Below are positions 9,336-19,041 of a stretch of DNA of 28,672 nt, in pieces (positions within the stretch are counted from its first letter, which is position 1; every line of letters begins with the position of its first letter). A program made the translations under genes and the position numbers. Origin of the DNA: Willaertia magna (taxonomy: Eukaryota > Heterolobosea > Eutetramitea > Acrasida > Naegleriidae); NCBI GenBank assembly GCA_902984215.1, contig CADWAF010003965.1:1-28672 (forward strand), written 5' to 3'. Under the pieces are notes generated by a model, which was given only the letters and a program-made list of their open reading frames with translations, was not told where the DNA came from and did not search any database.

Positions 9336-10559
9336 TTACAAAATTACTTTACATTCATTGCTTTTGTGTTCTAAATAAGCTTTATACTGTTTACTAAAGC
9401 TAGGAACAACATAACGTAGTTTACCTTTCAACATTTTATATTCGCAAGGAGTTTTACCAATAACTTCACCGTCACATTCTACATAAACACCTTGTTCAGA
9501 TTTTGAAGAAATCTTCACATTAGTTGCATTATTTAACATTTTAACTTGATGATCATCTGTATGTGTTCCACTAAATAATTTTGAAAAAACTCTTGGGAAA
9601 TCCCAAATACGCAAATTACCAAGAGCACACAAATCAAAAGTACCATCTACAATCTTTGCATTAGGTGTTACTTTCATTCCATTTCCAATAAAACAACCAT
9701 TTGAAACAGCAACTAATTCACAAATTTCATCAATTTTCTTTTCTCCATTTATTTCAATCTCCATATGTGGATTATTATAAGTTAATTGTTTCCAAAGTGA
9801 TTGAAAATTATAATTTAATTCTTTACTTATTGAACTATTATTAACTGCAACTAAAACCTCTGGACCTATCCCTAATGTACTAACATTAAGAAAGAAACGT
9901 GTTCCCTTCGTTTCACTATCTAACAAGTATGCTTTGTTGTTGTTATCTTCTCCAACTGCAGTAGTAGTAGTTGCAGTATCCAAAACATTGTATTCTTCTG
10001 GAATTAATTCTCTATTAATAACATCTGGAATTAAACCACTTGTAATATCTTTCTGATAAGTTACACTACCAATATCAATCTCAATAACTTTCCCATCTAC
10101 AGCTAACATCTTCATTAAAAAAGAATACATCTCTTCTTTATAAGCCATATCTACATTAATACCTAAACCTTTATAGAAATCATTCCCTGAACCAATTGGT
10201 AATGTAGCAAATGTAACAGGCAATGGTTCACCACCACTATCATTGTCATTACTATTATTTAAACAATCTTTATTTAAGAATAAACATCCTCTAATTAAAC
10301 CATTTAAACAATGAAAGTTATGACCATCTCCACCACAAGAGATAATTAAATCACAATTATGTTTAACTACTAGTTCAAATGCACATCTAGAACCATCTCC
10401 AGAACTTTTTGTAGCTAAAATTTGTTTTACTTTCTCTCCAAAATATTTCTCTAATAAAGGTTGAATAAAATCGGAAAATAATTGTTTTCCTTGACCACTT
10501 CTACTAATGGGGTTATAAATTACTCCAATTCTTTCAAATTTATTATTTACTGTATCCAT
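9336..10559 (-). CDS. DAGK-domain lipid kinase (diacylglycerol/sphingosine kinase-like)
   Basis: Single exon, 407 aa. The N-terminal DAGKc domain shows the nucleotide-binding strand GVIYNPISRSGQGKQ (12-25), the glycine-rich loop CGGDG (75-79) and PIGSGND (121-127). The C-terminal half has the family's beta-sandwich features (FLNVSTLGIGPEVL, VDGTFDLCALG, VYVECDGEV). The overall plan fits small soluble kinases related to YegS/DgkB or to ceramide and sphingosine kinases, without PH, C1 or membrane segments. Substrate is probably a diacylglycerol or sphingoid lipid. Oddity: the usual GGDGTxxExxNGL reads GGDGHNFHCLNGL, so Thr and Glu are both His. A Ser/Asn/Asp insert (about 101-110) and another near 190-210 look like protist-specific loops. 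Confidence 0.85.
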   Translation of the reverse strand: MDTVNNKFERIGVIYNPISRSGQGKQLFSDFIQPLLEKYFGEKVKQILATKSSGDGSRCAFELVVKHNCDLIISCGGDGHNFHCLNGLIRGCLFLNKDCLNNSNDNDSGGEPLPVTFATLPIGSGNDFYKGLGINVDMAYKEEMYSFLMKMLAVDGKVIEIDIGSVTYQKDITSGLIPDVINRELIPEEYNVLDTATTTTAVGEDNNNKAYLLDSETKGTRFFLNVSTLGIGPEVLVAVNNSSISKELNYNFQSLWKQLTYNNPHMEIEINGEKKIDEICELVAVSNGCFIGNGMKVTPNAKIVDGTFDLCALGNLRIWDFPRVFSKLFSGTHTDDHQVKMLNNATNVKISSKSEQGVYVECDGEVIGKTPCEYKMLKGKLRYVVPSFSKQYKAYLEHKSNECKVIL

Positions 10560-10799
10560 TATTGTTTGTTTGTTTCTCCTTCTTCTGTGTTGTGTCAGTT
10601 AAGTTATGATCTTTTTATGTGGCTAGTAAAATGTAATCCTGCGTCTATTTTTTTTTGAAATGTACAAAATCTTGCGATGATTTTTGAAATGTTATTGACG
10701 ATTGAAATTTCAAAGTTCAATAAAAAATTTATGTTAGCCAAACAAGAATCCAAAGTCAATTTATTTTTAATTAATAACTACGAAACTGATCAATACTTT
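10560..10799. other. Intergenic, promoter of the lipid kinase gene
   Basis: 240 bases between the arsenite methyltransferase stop and the kinase start. I see no RNA gene. A short reading frame running into the neighbouring gene has no support as a protein. Confidence 0.4.
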
Positions 10800-11942
10800 T
10801 TAACAACATTTACCTCCACCACAAGCAGAGTTATTGCTTGTACCACAACTATTGTTGTCACCAGTAGAATTATTTACGACAGTTGAACCGCTGCAATCAA
10901 AAGCACCAAAATGTACATTACGATTACCAATGATTGTGAAATAATTTTTTAACCATGTCTCTTCTAACATTGAGGCAGTATTACCACAAACAAGTGCAGG
11001 CTTATTTGTTTCAAATTCATGATGATCATCTAAAATAAAAGAATGTGGTTGACCAATTATTTTACCATTGTAAATTGCTACTTGACCATAATCTTCACAA
11101 TTATTTTCTAAATTATCTAATTTAAATAAACGATAAGTAATTGAATAGAAACGTGCTTTTCCTAATAATCCTTTAAGTTGTGGATCATTAATTTTAATTT
11201 CATTGATAGACATTTGACGTGGATCATTAAAACCAATCTTTTTAGATAAAGAAATAAAATCATTAATATACAAAGCACCTGCAATACATTCACCAAATAA
11301 TAATTCATGATTCCTAACATTTTCACTTAATCTTCTATCACAATAAACATCTGAAAAATAGAATTCACCACCTCTCTTTAATGAATGATATACTCCCTTT
11401 AATACATCTTCCTTATTTGGAGATAGATTTACTACACAATTAGAAATAACTAAATCAATACTTTCTTTTTCAATTAAATTTTCTAAATTTTCAATAAAAC
11501 CTTCAATAAACTTTAAATCAGCAACATTTCCATTAAAATTCTTTTTAAATTCTTCAACATTGTTTTGTGCAACTTGAATTTGTTCTTTTGTCATGTCAAC
11601 ACCAATTACTTTACCATTCTTTCCACAAAGTGCTGCAGCTATGTAACAATCTCTACCGGATCCACTTCCTAAATCTAAAACTGATAGATTTTCAATTCCC
11701 AAAGGGATTGGTGTACCACAACCATAAAACTTTTCATTAACTGCTGATGGAATTTTATCTAAAATACTTAAAATAATAGGATGTGGTTTACCAACACTGG
11801 TACAAGCACTAGTTTTTAAATCCTTTGATGTATTTAATACTTTACCGTAATATTCTTGAACGGATTGATAAATTGTTGAAGCATTATCATAAACAATACC
11901 ACTACTTGTACTTTCTACGCTCTTTTTATCACAACAAGACAT
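10800..11942 (-). CDS. AS3MT: Arsenite S-adenosylmethionine methyltransferase
   Basis: Single exon, 380 aa from the ATG at 11942; the open frame upstream begins only with GTG. The class I SAM-binding site is VLDLGSGSGRDCYIAA, followed by GVDMTKEQ. Four cysteines fall where the arsenite enzymes have them: C47, C75, C169 (SNCVVNL) and C219 (GECIAGALY), corresponding to human C32, C61, C156 and C206 with near-constant offset. The C-terminal domain (YRLFKLDNLENNCEDYGQVA through HFGAFDCSG) is the AS3MT-type tail that is absent from generic methyltransferases. The enzyme methylates trivalent arsenic, a detoxification step in the cytosol. Extra cysteines sit at both ends: MSCCDKK at the start and a Gly/Asn/Ser tail with SCG, ACGGGKCC at the end, likely metal or metalloid ligands. 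Confidence 0.92.
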   Translation of the reverse strand: MSCCDKKSVESTSSGIVYDNASTIYQSVQEYYGKVLNTSKDLKTSACTSVGKPHPIILSILDKIPSAVNEKFYGCGTPIPLGIENLSVLDLGSGSGRDCYIAAALCGKNGKVIGVDMTKEQIQVAQNNVEEFKKNFNGNVADLKFIEGFIENLENLIEKESIDLVISNCVVNLSPNKEDVLKGVYHSLKRGGEFYFSDVYCDRRLSENVRNHELLFGECIAGALYINDFISLSKKIGFNDPRQMSINEIKINDPQLKGLLGKARFYSITYRLFKLDNLENNCEDYGQVAIYNGKIIGQPHSFILDDHHEFETNKPALVCGNTASMLEETWLKNYFTIIGNRNVHFGAFDCSGSTVVNNSTGDNNSCGTSNNSACGGGKCC

Positions 11943-12099
11943 TTTTTCTTCTTTTTTGGATTTATCTGCGCTAGTCACTCAACTAAACTTATGAAAAGGT
12001 CCTTACTTCAATTGCTTAGATACATTTAATAATTTATTTAGTTAAGTACATTTTTAAATTACATTTTATAAAAATTAATCCCTAATTGACTGAAAAGAA

Positions 12100-14259
12100 T
12101 TATTTTCTTTCAGAACCACTTCCTAAAAGATTTGAAAAGTTTTGCATTTTCATGTAATACAATTGTCTCAAGTTCTCTAAATCTTGTTCATCAACTGGTA
12201 CAGAAGCAGGTAAACTCTTAATTTGTGCCTTTTCTTCAGTCTTTGAATGTTCAGGTGAAATGTATTTGTGTAAAGCTTCATAAGCAAGTAGTGTGACACC
12301 AAATTGTGGAGATGAACGAAGAATACGAGGTAGTGTTCCCTTAAAGAATGCAGGAATACCTTCTTCTTTAAGAATCTTTTTACCACAATCAAAAATACCA
12401 TTGTAAGTTGTTTGTCCAGCACGTGTCTCAACTTGTAAACGTGTTTTAATAACATCAAAAGGTGTTGTAGAACCAGCAGATATTGCTCCAGCAATAGAAC
12501 CAGCAATAAATAAACGAGCACCACTTGTCTCTTTTTCACCTTCTCTTCTAAAGTATTCCTTAAGTGCAGCATAAGTTGGGAAATAAATTCCAGAGAATGG
12601 AATATCTCTTGCAAAACAAGCAGAAGCACCTTTATACAAACCAGCAAAACCTAATTCTTTACAAATTTGAATTGCACCTTTTGGAGCAATACCTTCTGTT
12701 CTAGCAAGTTCACCTTGTATTTGTAATCTAATTTTAACAATTTCAATTGGATTAGTGAAAACGACTTGACTGGCACCTGCACCACAACCAGCTAAAACTT
12801 CTAAAGGTAAACTTATTTCATCTGGATTTTCTGGATTACCAAATAAATCTCTTAAAGTATCATTTGTAACTAATTTAATAGCTTTTTCAGGGGAAACACC
12901 AATTAATTGAGGAATAAGACCACGATAAAATCCTCTAATACCTTCATAGTGATATGTTTGTCTAAAACAATCAATACTATTCTTATAAATAATTTGATTT
13001 GGATTTGGTTTGACATTTTGACCTAATAACTTTCTTTGATTTTGCATTCTTGTTTTAACCATATCAATTGGAAATACTGCAAATGCACCAATTGCTCCAG
13101 ATATACCACCATATAAAGTTTTAGTTGCAATTTTAACAGTTGCATTAATAAATCTTTGTGTAAATGTCATTTCAGTTATACCATCAATATCAACATTATC
13201 TCTACTCCAACTATCAAGAATATATTGTCTTCTAGATGCATTTTCATCTAAAATACTAATAAATTCTTCATAATCTTGTTTATGTAAAACTCCTTCTTCT
13301 GGTTTACTTGCGAATAATTCAAAGATAATATCAACTTCTAAAGGACTTAAAACAACACCAGTTACTCTTCTAGCAGCTCTAGAAAACTTTTCTTTAGTAA
13401 TCATACCACCTTCCTTTGTAGCTAATCCTCTAATAGATTGTGCAATAGATTGTAAATTACTAATTACACGATTGTATGCATCAAATTCAGCATAACTAAT
13501 TTTAGAATCTGATGGAATACGTTGCATATTTTCTCTAACTCTATCAGGTAAATTTATTGTATATTGTGTAATTAATTTAGCAAAATCTCTACCAGAAATG
13601 AATCCATTACCTTCTTTATCAAAAGATTGAAATTCTTGTTTTCTAATTTCTTCATTCAATAGTTTTAAAAATTGTGAAAATTGATTATAACTTAATTGAC
13701 CACTACCATCTTTACCAAAGAAACGACGAGTTAAATCATTATCAAAATCAAATTCTATTCCTCTTTGTAAATTAGATTTCATTACTTTTCTAAATTCATC
13801 TTTACTAATTGCACCATCATTATCTAAATCAAACATTCTAAATAGAACTTGAAAATCATTTTCAGGTGTTGTCAATAATTTAAATAGAAATACATATTCA
13901 TTAAAATTAATTTGTCCAGTTTTACCTGTATCTGCAACTCTGAATAATAAATCTAAATTACGAGATGTTTCAATTGTTCTAGGTGGTTGTGTTTGTGCAG
14001 ATAAAGAACGTTCTGTTAATGATCTAATAAAGTCTTGTGGTTCCATTACTGGTTCTCCATTTTCATCTTTTTTTGATGCAAATTTATTAAAAATTGCTCT
14101 TAATCTTTGTTGTTGTTTTTTATCTAATTTTTTAATTTTTGGTTGTTGTTGATCTTGTAGTTGTTGTTGTGCTTCTAATGCTTTAACAAATGGAAGAGCA
14201 AATTTATTCTTCCATTCATTTGACAATAGCCAATAACGATTATTATCTTGTGGTTGCAT
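12100..14259 (-). CDS. EF-hand mitochondrial carrier (aspartate/glutamate carrier type)
   Basis: Single exon, 719 aa, a little longer than human citrin/aralar (about 675). The N-terminal half carries EF-hand loops at about 110-121 (DTGKTGQINFNE), 144-155 (DLDNDGAISKDE) and 214-225 (DKEGNGFISGRD), with a degenerate one near 183-194. The C-terminal half is a complete three-repeat SLC25 domain, with signature motifs PIDMVKTRMQ, PIEIVKIRLQ and PFDVIKTRLQ, plus GGISGAIGAFAVF, LAGCGAGASQVVF and IAGSIAGAISAGS as the odd-numbered helices. This fused plan is typical of calcium-regulated aspartate/glutamate exchangers of the inner mitochondrial membrane, feeding the malate-aspartate shuttle. Substrate identity is inferred from the architecture; calcium-regulated ATP-Mg/Pi carriers are an alternative but have a shorter N-domain. 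A Gln/Lys-rich segment (30-52) is low complexity. Confidence 0.92.
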   Translation of the reverse strand: MQPQDNNRYWLLSNEWKNKFALPFVKALEAQQQLQDQQQPKIKKLDKKQQQRLRAIFNKFASKKDENGEPVMEPQDFIRSLTERSLSAQTQPPRTIETSRNLDLLFRVADTGKTGQINFNEYVFLFKLLTTPENDFQVLFRMFDLDNDGAISKDEFRKVMKSNLQRGIEFDFDNDLTRRFFGKDGSGQLSYNQFSQFLKLLNEEIRKQEFQSFDKEGNGFISGRDFAKLITQYTINLPDRVRENMQRIPSDSKISYAEFDAYNRVISNLQSIAQSIRGLATKEGGMITKEKFSRAARRVTGVVLSPLEVDIIFELFASKPEEGVLHKQDYEEFISILDENASRRQYILDSWSRDNVDIDGITEMTFTQRFINATVKIATKTLYGGISGAIGAFAVFPIDMVKTRMQNQRKLLGQNVKPNPNQIIYKNSIDCFRQTYHYEGIRGFYRGLIPQLIGVSPEKAIKLVTNDTLRDLFGNPENPDEISLPLEVLAGCGAGASQVVFTNPIEIVKIRLQIQGELARTEGIAPKGAIQICKELGFAGLYKGASACFARDIPFSGIYFPTYAALKEYFRREGEKETSGARLFIAGSIAGAISAGSTTPFDVIKTRLQVETRAGQTTYNGIFDCGKKILKEEGIPAFFKGTLPRILRSSPQFGVTLLAYEALHKYISPEHSKTEEKAQIKSLPASVPVDEQDLENLRQLYYMKMQNFSNLLGSGSERK

Positions 14260-14817
14260 TCTTTTTTTAGCTTAGCAGTATTATTGTTGTTTTTTAAAAT
14301 AATATTATAATTAATATCTGAGAATCTTTAACAAGATGATGTTATTATTATCGTACAAAGTTATTAAACTTTACTTTACAAGTGATGACCAAAGATGTCC
14401 TATTAATTAACAAACAAACTTTTTGTTGAAAAGGCTATTTAACTAATAGTCTAATGCTCTTTTATTTTTTTATGATAAAATTACTTCTAGAACTTCTAAT
14501 ACAGAAGACTGTAATCAAACTATTGTTTGCTTTTTTTTCCTGATGGACGAATGAATTTACGGAAAATTAGGATGATTTTTCAGAATGGAAAGAATGATTT
14601 TCTGTTCCAAATTTCCTAAGTCAAAATGAAAATTTTAGATAAATGTTACTTGACAAGAGTTGTAAAAAGTCAAGGAGCTAATGATTACAAACATATTGAT
14701 TGAAATGAAAGAGAAATATTATCTATTAATTGATGTGGTAAAGGGGCACTAATAGTTAGTAAAAGATTGATATTGTTTTTCTGTGACATAGGTTAGTTTA
14801 CTTTAGAATACAACAAG
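14260..14817. other. Gene-free stretch with a possible coding relic
   Basis: 558 bases without an intact ORF, between the carrier start and the RCC1-BTB stop. The carrier's promoter should lie in its left part. The right part (about 14540-14796) is less AT-rich than ordinary spacer. On the + strand, an ATG frame at 14626-14796 is interrupted only by two TGA codons (14701 and 14731) and otherwise looks protein-like (REILSIN, then CGKGALIVSKRLILFF). A neighbouring frame just upstream is also interrupted. This could be a decayed gene or lost BTB-side sequence. I cannot name a family. Confidence 0.35.
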
Positions 14818-16242
14818 TTATTCAACAATAAAGTTAATATCAGAAAATTCTTTTCTTTTTAAAAATGTTCCTATCCTCGGTAAACGATTTAAAACATATT
14901 GTAAATCTCCATAACATATTGTAAAGTGAGCGCCACATGAAACATGAGAAAATTCTTTACAGGGTAAAACCTCAAATCTAAGTTGATCTTTCTTATTGTA
15001 TTCCATAAATAATTGACCTCTATCATTTCTACCACACCTTAATAACCTTCTTTCCACTTATAATTAAAAACAATTAAAATAAATCATCAAATAAATTCAA
15101 TCCTATTACTTACTTGTTAATATTACAGTATGATCAGTACCACAATGTATAGTATAAATTGAAGAATTTAAAGGTACTTTTGTAAATAAATTTTTTGTTT
15201 GAAAATGTCCCAAACCAAGTTGACCATTTGTATTTTTACCACATGCATATAACTCACCATTAGACAACAACACCATCGTATGAAAATGTCCACATGTCAC
15301 TTGAGTTATAGCTTTCCCCTTAAAAGGTAAATCAACACCTTCTCTTATTGTTGTATTTGTATCCATATCACCTCTTTGATAATAAAAATTACCTCCTAAA
15401 CTATAAAACTCATTCATCTCAGTAATAATAATTGTATGAAAACCTCCACATGCAATTATTTTAATTGGATTTTTAATTGATAAATAAATTGTACCTTTTA
15501 ATATAGATTCATGTTGAGTTAAATATAAACCAAAATCTTCATGATCAGAAGTAAATATTTTATCATCTTTTGTAATAAAATAATATCTTGATGTTGTTGG
15601 TGAACTATAAAATAATTTTACATCTTTTGTATTTGCATTTTCTAAAGCAACTTTTGTAAAAGAATGTTTTTGAGTATTATTTACTTTTGTTGAATTTGTT
15701 TTATAAATATCTCCATTCTCTAGAAAAACAAAAGAAGCACTAGAACTTGCGGCTATTGATTTTATCTTATGTTTTCTAGCTGGTTCAAAATCTATCCATT
15801 CTACAGTGTTATTAGAAATAGTTTCAAACACTCCTAATTGAGTTAATGAATTATCTCCACAAGAGTATAGATCATTTTCCGCTATTATTGTTTTGGTCAT
15901 AAGATGATGTTTTGTTATGGATTCGGTTGTTGATAGGTTTATAGGAGAACAAAGAAACAACAAACAGTATAGGCTTGTAACAAACGATTCGGAAAAGGTT
16001 AGAAATAACTTACTGGTTAGTATTAAAGTGTGTCTCTTTCCGCAAGCAATTTGTTTAATTTTACAACTATTAAATACTTTACTTTCATCAATAATTTCTA
16101 ATAAACTACTAGCACCAACTTTTCTATATTGTTGTTGTCTATAATGATGAATAGATATATTTACTGAGCGAAGACCAAGAAGTGATTGATAATCTCCAGT
16201 AGATAATTGACCATGTTCATTACTTCCGCTAGCATAAAACAT
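14818..16242 (-). CDS. RCC1-repeat protein with truncated BTB-like C-terminus
   Basis: Three exons on the minus strand, 16242-16014, 15881-15114 and 15056-14818, give 411 aa. Intron 1 is 132 nt (GTAAGT...ATAATAG); removing it restores HTLILTTENDLYSCGDNSLTQLG. Intron 2 is 57 nt (GTAAGT...TTATAAG). RCC1 blades are clear: MFYASGSNEHGQLSTG, NDLYSCGDNSLTQLG, NEFYSLGGNFYYQRG, GELYACGKNTNGQLGLG and RLLRCGRNDRGQLF, each with CGxxHT strands. The last residues, FLKRKEFSDINFIVE, match the opening of a BTB/POZ domain, where FSD(I/V)xFIVEG is typical, but the frame stops there. RCC1-BTB proteins usually act as cullin-3 adaptors or scaffolds; this one would lack the BTB fold. The cause may be a nonsense change, or the domain was lost. 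Confidence 0.78.
15882..16013 (-). other. 132-nt stop-free intron in the RCC1-BTB gene
   Basis: It begins GTAAGTTATT and ends CAATAATAG. Its length is divisible by three and it holds no stop in the gene's frame, so retention would add 44 residues after HTLILTSK instead of breaking the protein. It is more than twice as long as every other intron in the window. Removal gives a regular RCC1 blade, so splicing is favoured. Confidence 0.65.
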
Positions 16243-16386
16243 TTTTTTATTGTCTTGATTTGTAGATTTTTAGCACAAATATTTATTGACAGAGCGACGA
16301 GTGGTTTTTATTCGGTTTTCTTTTTATTTGGGTTTTTACAAAAGGACGGTTCATGAATCCTAAGGCCTTTTTGTTTGCAAAAATAA

Positions 16387-17224
16387 TTATTTCATTAATT
16401 GCAAAATGTCATTTTCAGCAATTGATTTAAATTTACCACTCAATTCTAAAGGAAAATAGTCACAAACACCACTTACTACTTTACCAACATATTCTGGATC
16501 TTGTAAACTACTAGTTTCATAATAATTCACAAATTTTTCATAGTCCTTCATGGTTTCCTTAGAACCACTTTCTCTTATGTATTTTTGCATGTCAGTGTCA
16601 ATTACTCCTGGAGACAAAGCTTAATTACAGTAATATTAGGTTAATAATAAATAATTGGTGCAAATAAAACCTACATATTATTCCTACTTCATTTTCCTTT
16701 TCTTCTTCAGCTAAACAAAAACAAAAATGATTAAGGGCTGCCTTTGAAGTACAATACAAGCTCCATCCATGTATTGCCTTATGAGCAGCTCCACTGCTAA
16801 TGCAGATAATTCTTCCTTTAGTTTTTCTAAGCTCTGGTAATGCTACATTTACCAATTCAAAAATACTAAAAACATTAATTTGAAAAACTCGTTGTAATTC
16901 TTTTTGTAATTCATCAGTCTGTAATTCAGCAAGTGGCTTAATAGGACCTAACACTCCTGCGTTAGCAACTACACGGTCAATTTTTCCGTAATTTTTAATC
17001 GTGAAGTCCACAATTTCTTTTGCAGCATTACTGGATGATAAATCAGCTCTAATTAATTTACATTCTCCTCCAAGCTGTTCTATTTCTTTTTGTGTTTGTT
17101 CAAGATCCAACTGTGAACTTGCAGTAATAACAACCCGGTGTTGTTTTATTGTGGATAAATATTTAGCAATCGATTTTCCAAGACCTCTTGAAGCGCCTGT
17201 GACAATGGAAACGAGTTTTGTCAT
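16387..17224 (-). CDS. Short-chain dehydrogenase/reductase
   Basis: Two exons, 17224-16675 and 16619-16387, give 260 aa; the 55-nt intron (GTAGGT...ATTAAG) joins VGII to SLSPGVIDTDM. Classical SDR motifs are in order: the cofactor loop TGASRGLGKSIA (9-20), the DLSS acidic strand end, NAGVLG, the catalytic Ser in ISSGAAHKA, YCTSK (YxxxK) and the PG motif after strand 6. Length and motifs resemble the sepiapterin-reductase/benzil-reductase-like group (yeast YIR035C type), soluble NAD(P)H-dependent carbonyl reductases. The substrate cannot be read from sequence. No signal peptide is visible. Only 84 bp separate its start from the CDK8 stop. Confidence 0.87.
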
Positions 17225-17308
17225 TTTTTGTTGTAAAGAATTTGCTAGGATAGCCTTGTAAATGACAAAGAAAATTAGATAAAAATTAAATAAATTGCAT
17301 AAATATTT

Positions 17309-18954
17309 TTACATATTGGTTTTAGTTTTCTTTTTAGTAGATCCAGTGGTAGTAGTACCTTCTTTTTTCTTTCTCTTTTGTTGAGGGTTGTTCTTTGGAG
17401 CTGAGTCACCATTATTATTTACATTTGACATATTACTATGTTGCCTAGGAGCAAACCCAGGAACACCTCCATTAGACATTTGATTATTTGCAACTGAAAC
17501 ATTTGGGGGAATCATACCATTATTATTTTGTTGAGAATTGTAATTTTTTTGTCTTTGTTGTTGATTCATTTGATTGTTTGGTGGATAATGAGGATGGTGA
17601 GGGTGGTGATGTGTTGGTCTTTGATAGTGAGCATTTGGAGGTATTGTTCTTGGTGGAATATCTTCTCTTTGTATAGGTTGGTCTGGGTAGTTAAAGTTGA
17701 AACCTTTCTTTTCAAAACAATGTAAGCTGGGTTTTTGTTCAAAGAATGGATGTTGTAAAGCTTCAGCTGCTGTTATTCTCTTTTCTGGGTCATAACATAA
17801 CATTCTCTTAAGTAAATCCAATTCATGTACATCATTTTCTGAAAGTCCACTATATTGCTCAATTGCCTTGTCGTATTTCTTGAATCTAGTTATTTGTTTG
17901 TAATGTTCCAATTCTCTCATTCCAGGCCACTCATCTTCTGAAGGAGATCCAAGAACTTTAAATATTGTTTCTAATTGATCTGATTGGAAAGGATTTTGGT
18001 TGTTTTGATCCTTTACTTCTTTACCAGCAAATATAGGTTTCGTTGTAATTAACTCTACAAAAATACAACCAATTGACCACATGTCTAAAATGATATGTTG
18101 AAATAAGTTATCACATAAAATAATAAATAACATACCAATGGCTGGAGTATAGTGTCTTGCGCCTAACAAAATTTCTGGGGCTCTGTACCAAATGGTGACC
18201 ACTGGACCATCGTCTGCTAACTTCCTTAAGGGATCTTTGAATACTCTTGCTAAACCAAAATCAGCAATTTTCACTACTCCCCTTTCATTTCCATCGTCAT
18301 GAATTAAAATATTGGCAGGTTTAAGGTCACGATGCTAAAATTTTAAAAAAGAAAATCTTAAATAAAATACATACCATTATCCATTTGCTATGTAAATAAT
18401 TTATCCCTTGTAGCATTTGATATAATATTGACTTAACAACACTTCTATCAAGCCTTTGAGGTAATTTCCTGTTATCTAGTATTATTTGTTCTTTATGATA
18501 TCTCAATAACTTTTCTAAATCCAATTTACAATATGACGATACCATAATAAAAGAACCGTCGTTTTTATCAATAACAATATCCTTAACCTTTAAAACATTT
18601 GGATGTTCTAGTTCTTTCAATATCTTTTTTGTAGTCAACTATGTCTACATCTCTTCAAAACAGTACTTACATTAATTTCTCTACAAATTGTTAATGGAAT
18701 ACCTTCACTTTCTCTTGCTAATTTTAATTTGAAACTTTTAACAGCGACTAATTGAGATGAGTTGTTTTTATCTAAAAATAATTTCATTAATTTAATTCAA
18801 AAAAATATTAAATATTTATTGAAATTCTTCTTTATTTACCTTTTGCAACTCTAACAACACCATATGCACCTTCTCCGATCCTTCCCAGAATATCATATTT
18901 TGCATAGAAATTATTAAATCTCTTTAATGTTTTCTCTCTCAGTCTTGTTGTCAT
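17309..18954 (-). CDS. CDK8: CDK8, Mediator kinase-module cyclin-dependent kinase
   Basis: Five exons: 18954-18840, 18771-18671, 18623-18375, 18334-18136 and 18084-17309, giving 479 aa with phases consistent. The introns are 68, 47, 40 and 51 nt. The kinase domain shows GRIGEGAYGVV, VAVK, the CREIN helix (PSTAIRE counterpart; CDK8 family has xCRE), HRDLKPANIL, DFGLAR and [35 protein letters not shown] in the activation segment is diagnostic of CDK8/19, as is the NPFQSDQLETIFKVLGSP insert. Animal CDK8 has DMG; here the usual DFG is kept. The C-terminal tail (about 370-479) is rich in Asn, Gln, Pro and His, ending in a lysine-rich stretch. CDK8 with cyclin C, MED12 and MED13 regulates RNA polymerase II transcription in the nucleus. 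The promoter is shared with the LRR-IQ gene. Confidence 0.93.
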
Positions 18955-19041
18955 TTTTTATTATTCAATTTGACTTTGCGCCCAAAATCTATCTTCAATT
19001 TTTCAAACAAAAAAATAGCATCTTGTTCCTATTATAATTTC
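18955..19041. promoter_or_regulatory. Compact bidirectional promoter CDK8 / LRR-IQ
   Basis: Only 87 bases separate two divergent start codons, so both promoters must lie here or within the genes. It includes TTTGCGCCCAAAA (18975-18987), the only GC-rich element, sharing CGCCCAAA with the promoter at 1900-1907. Confidence 0.5.
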
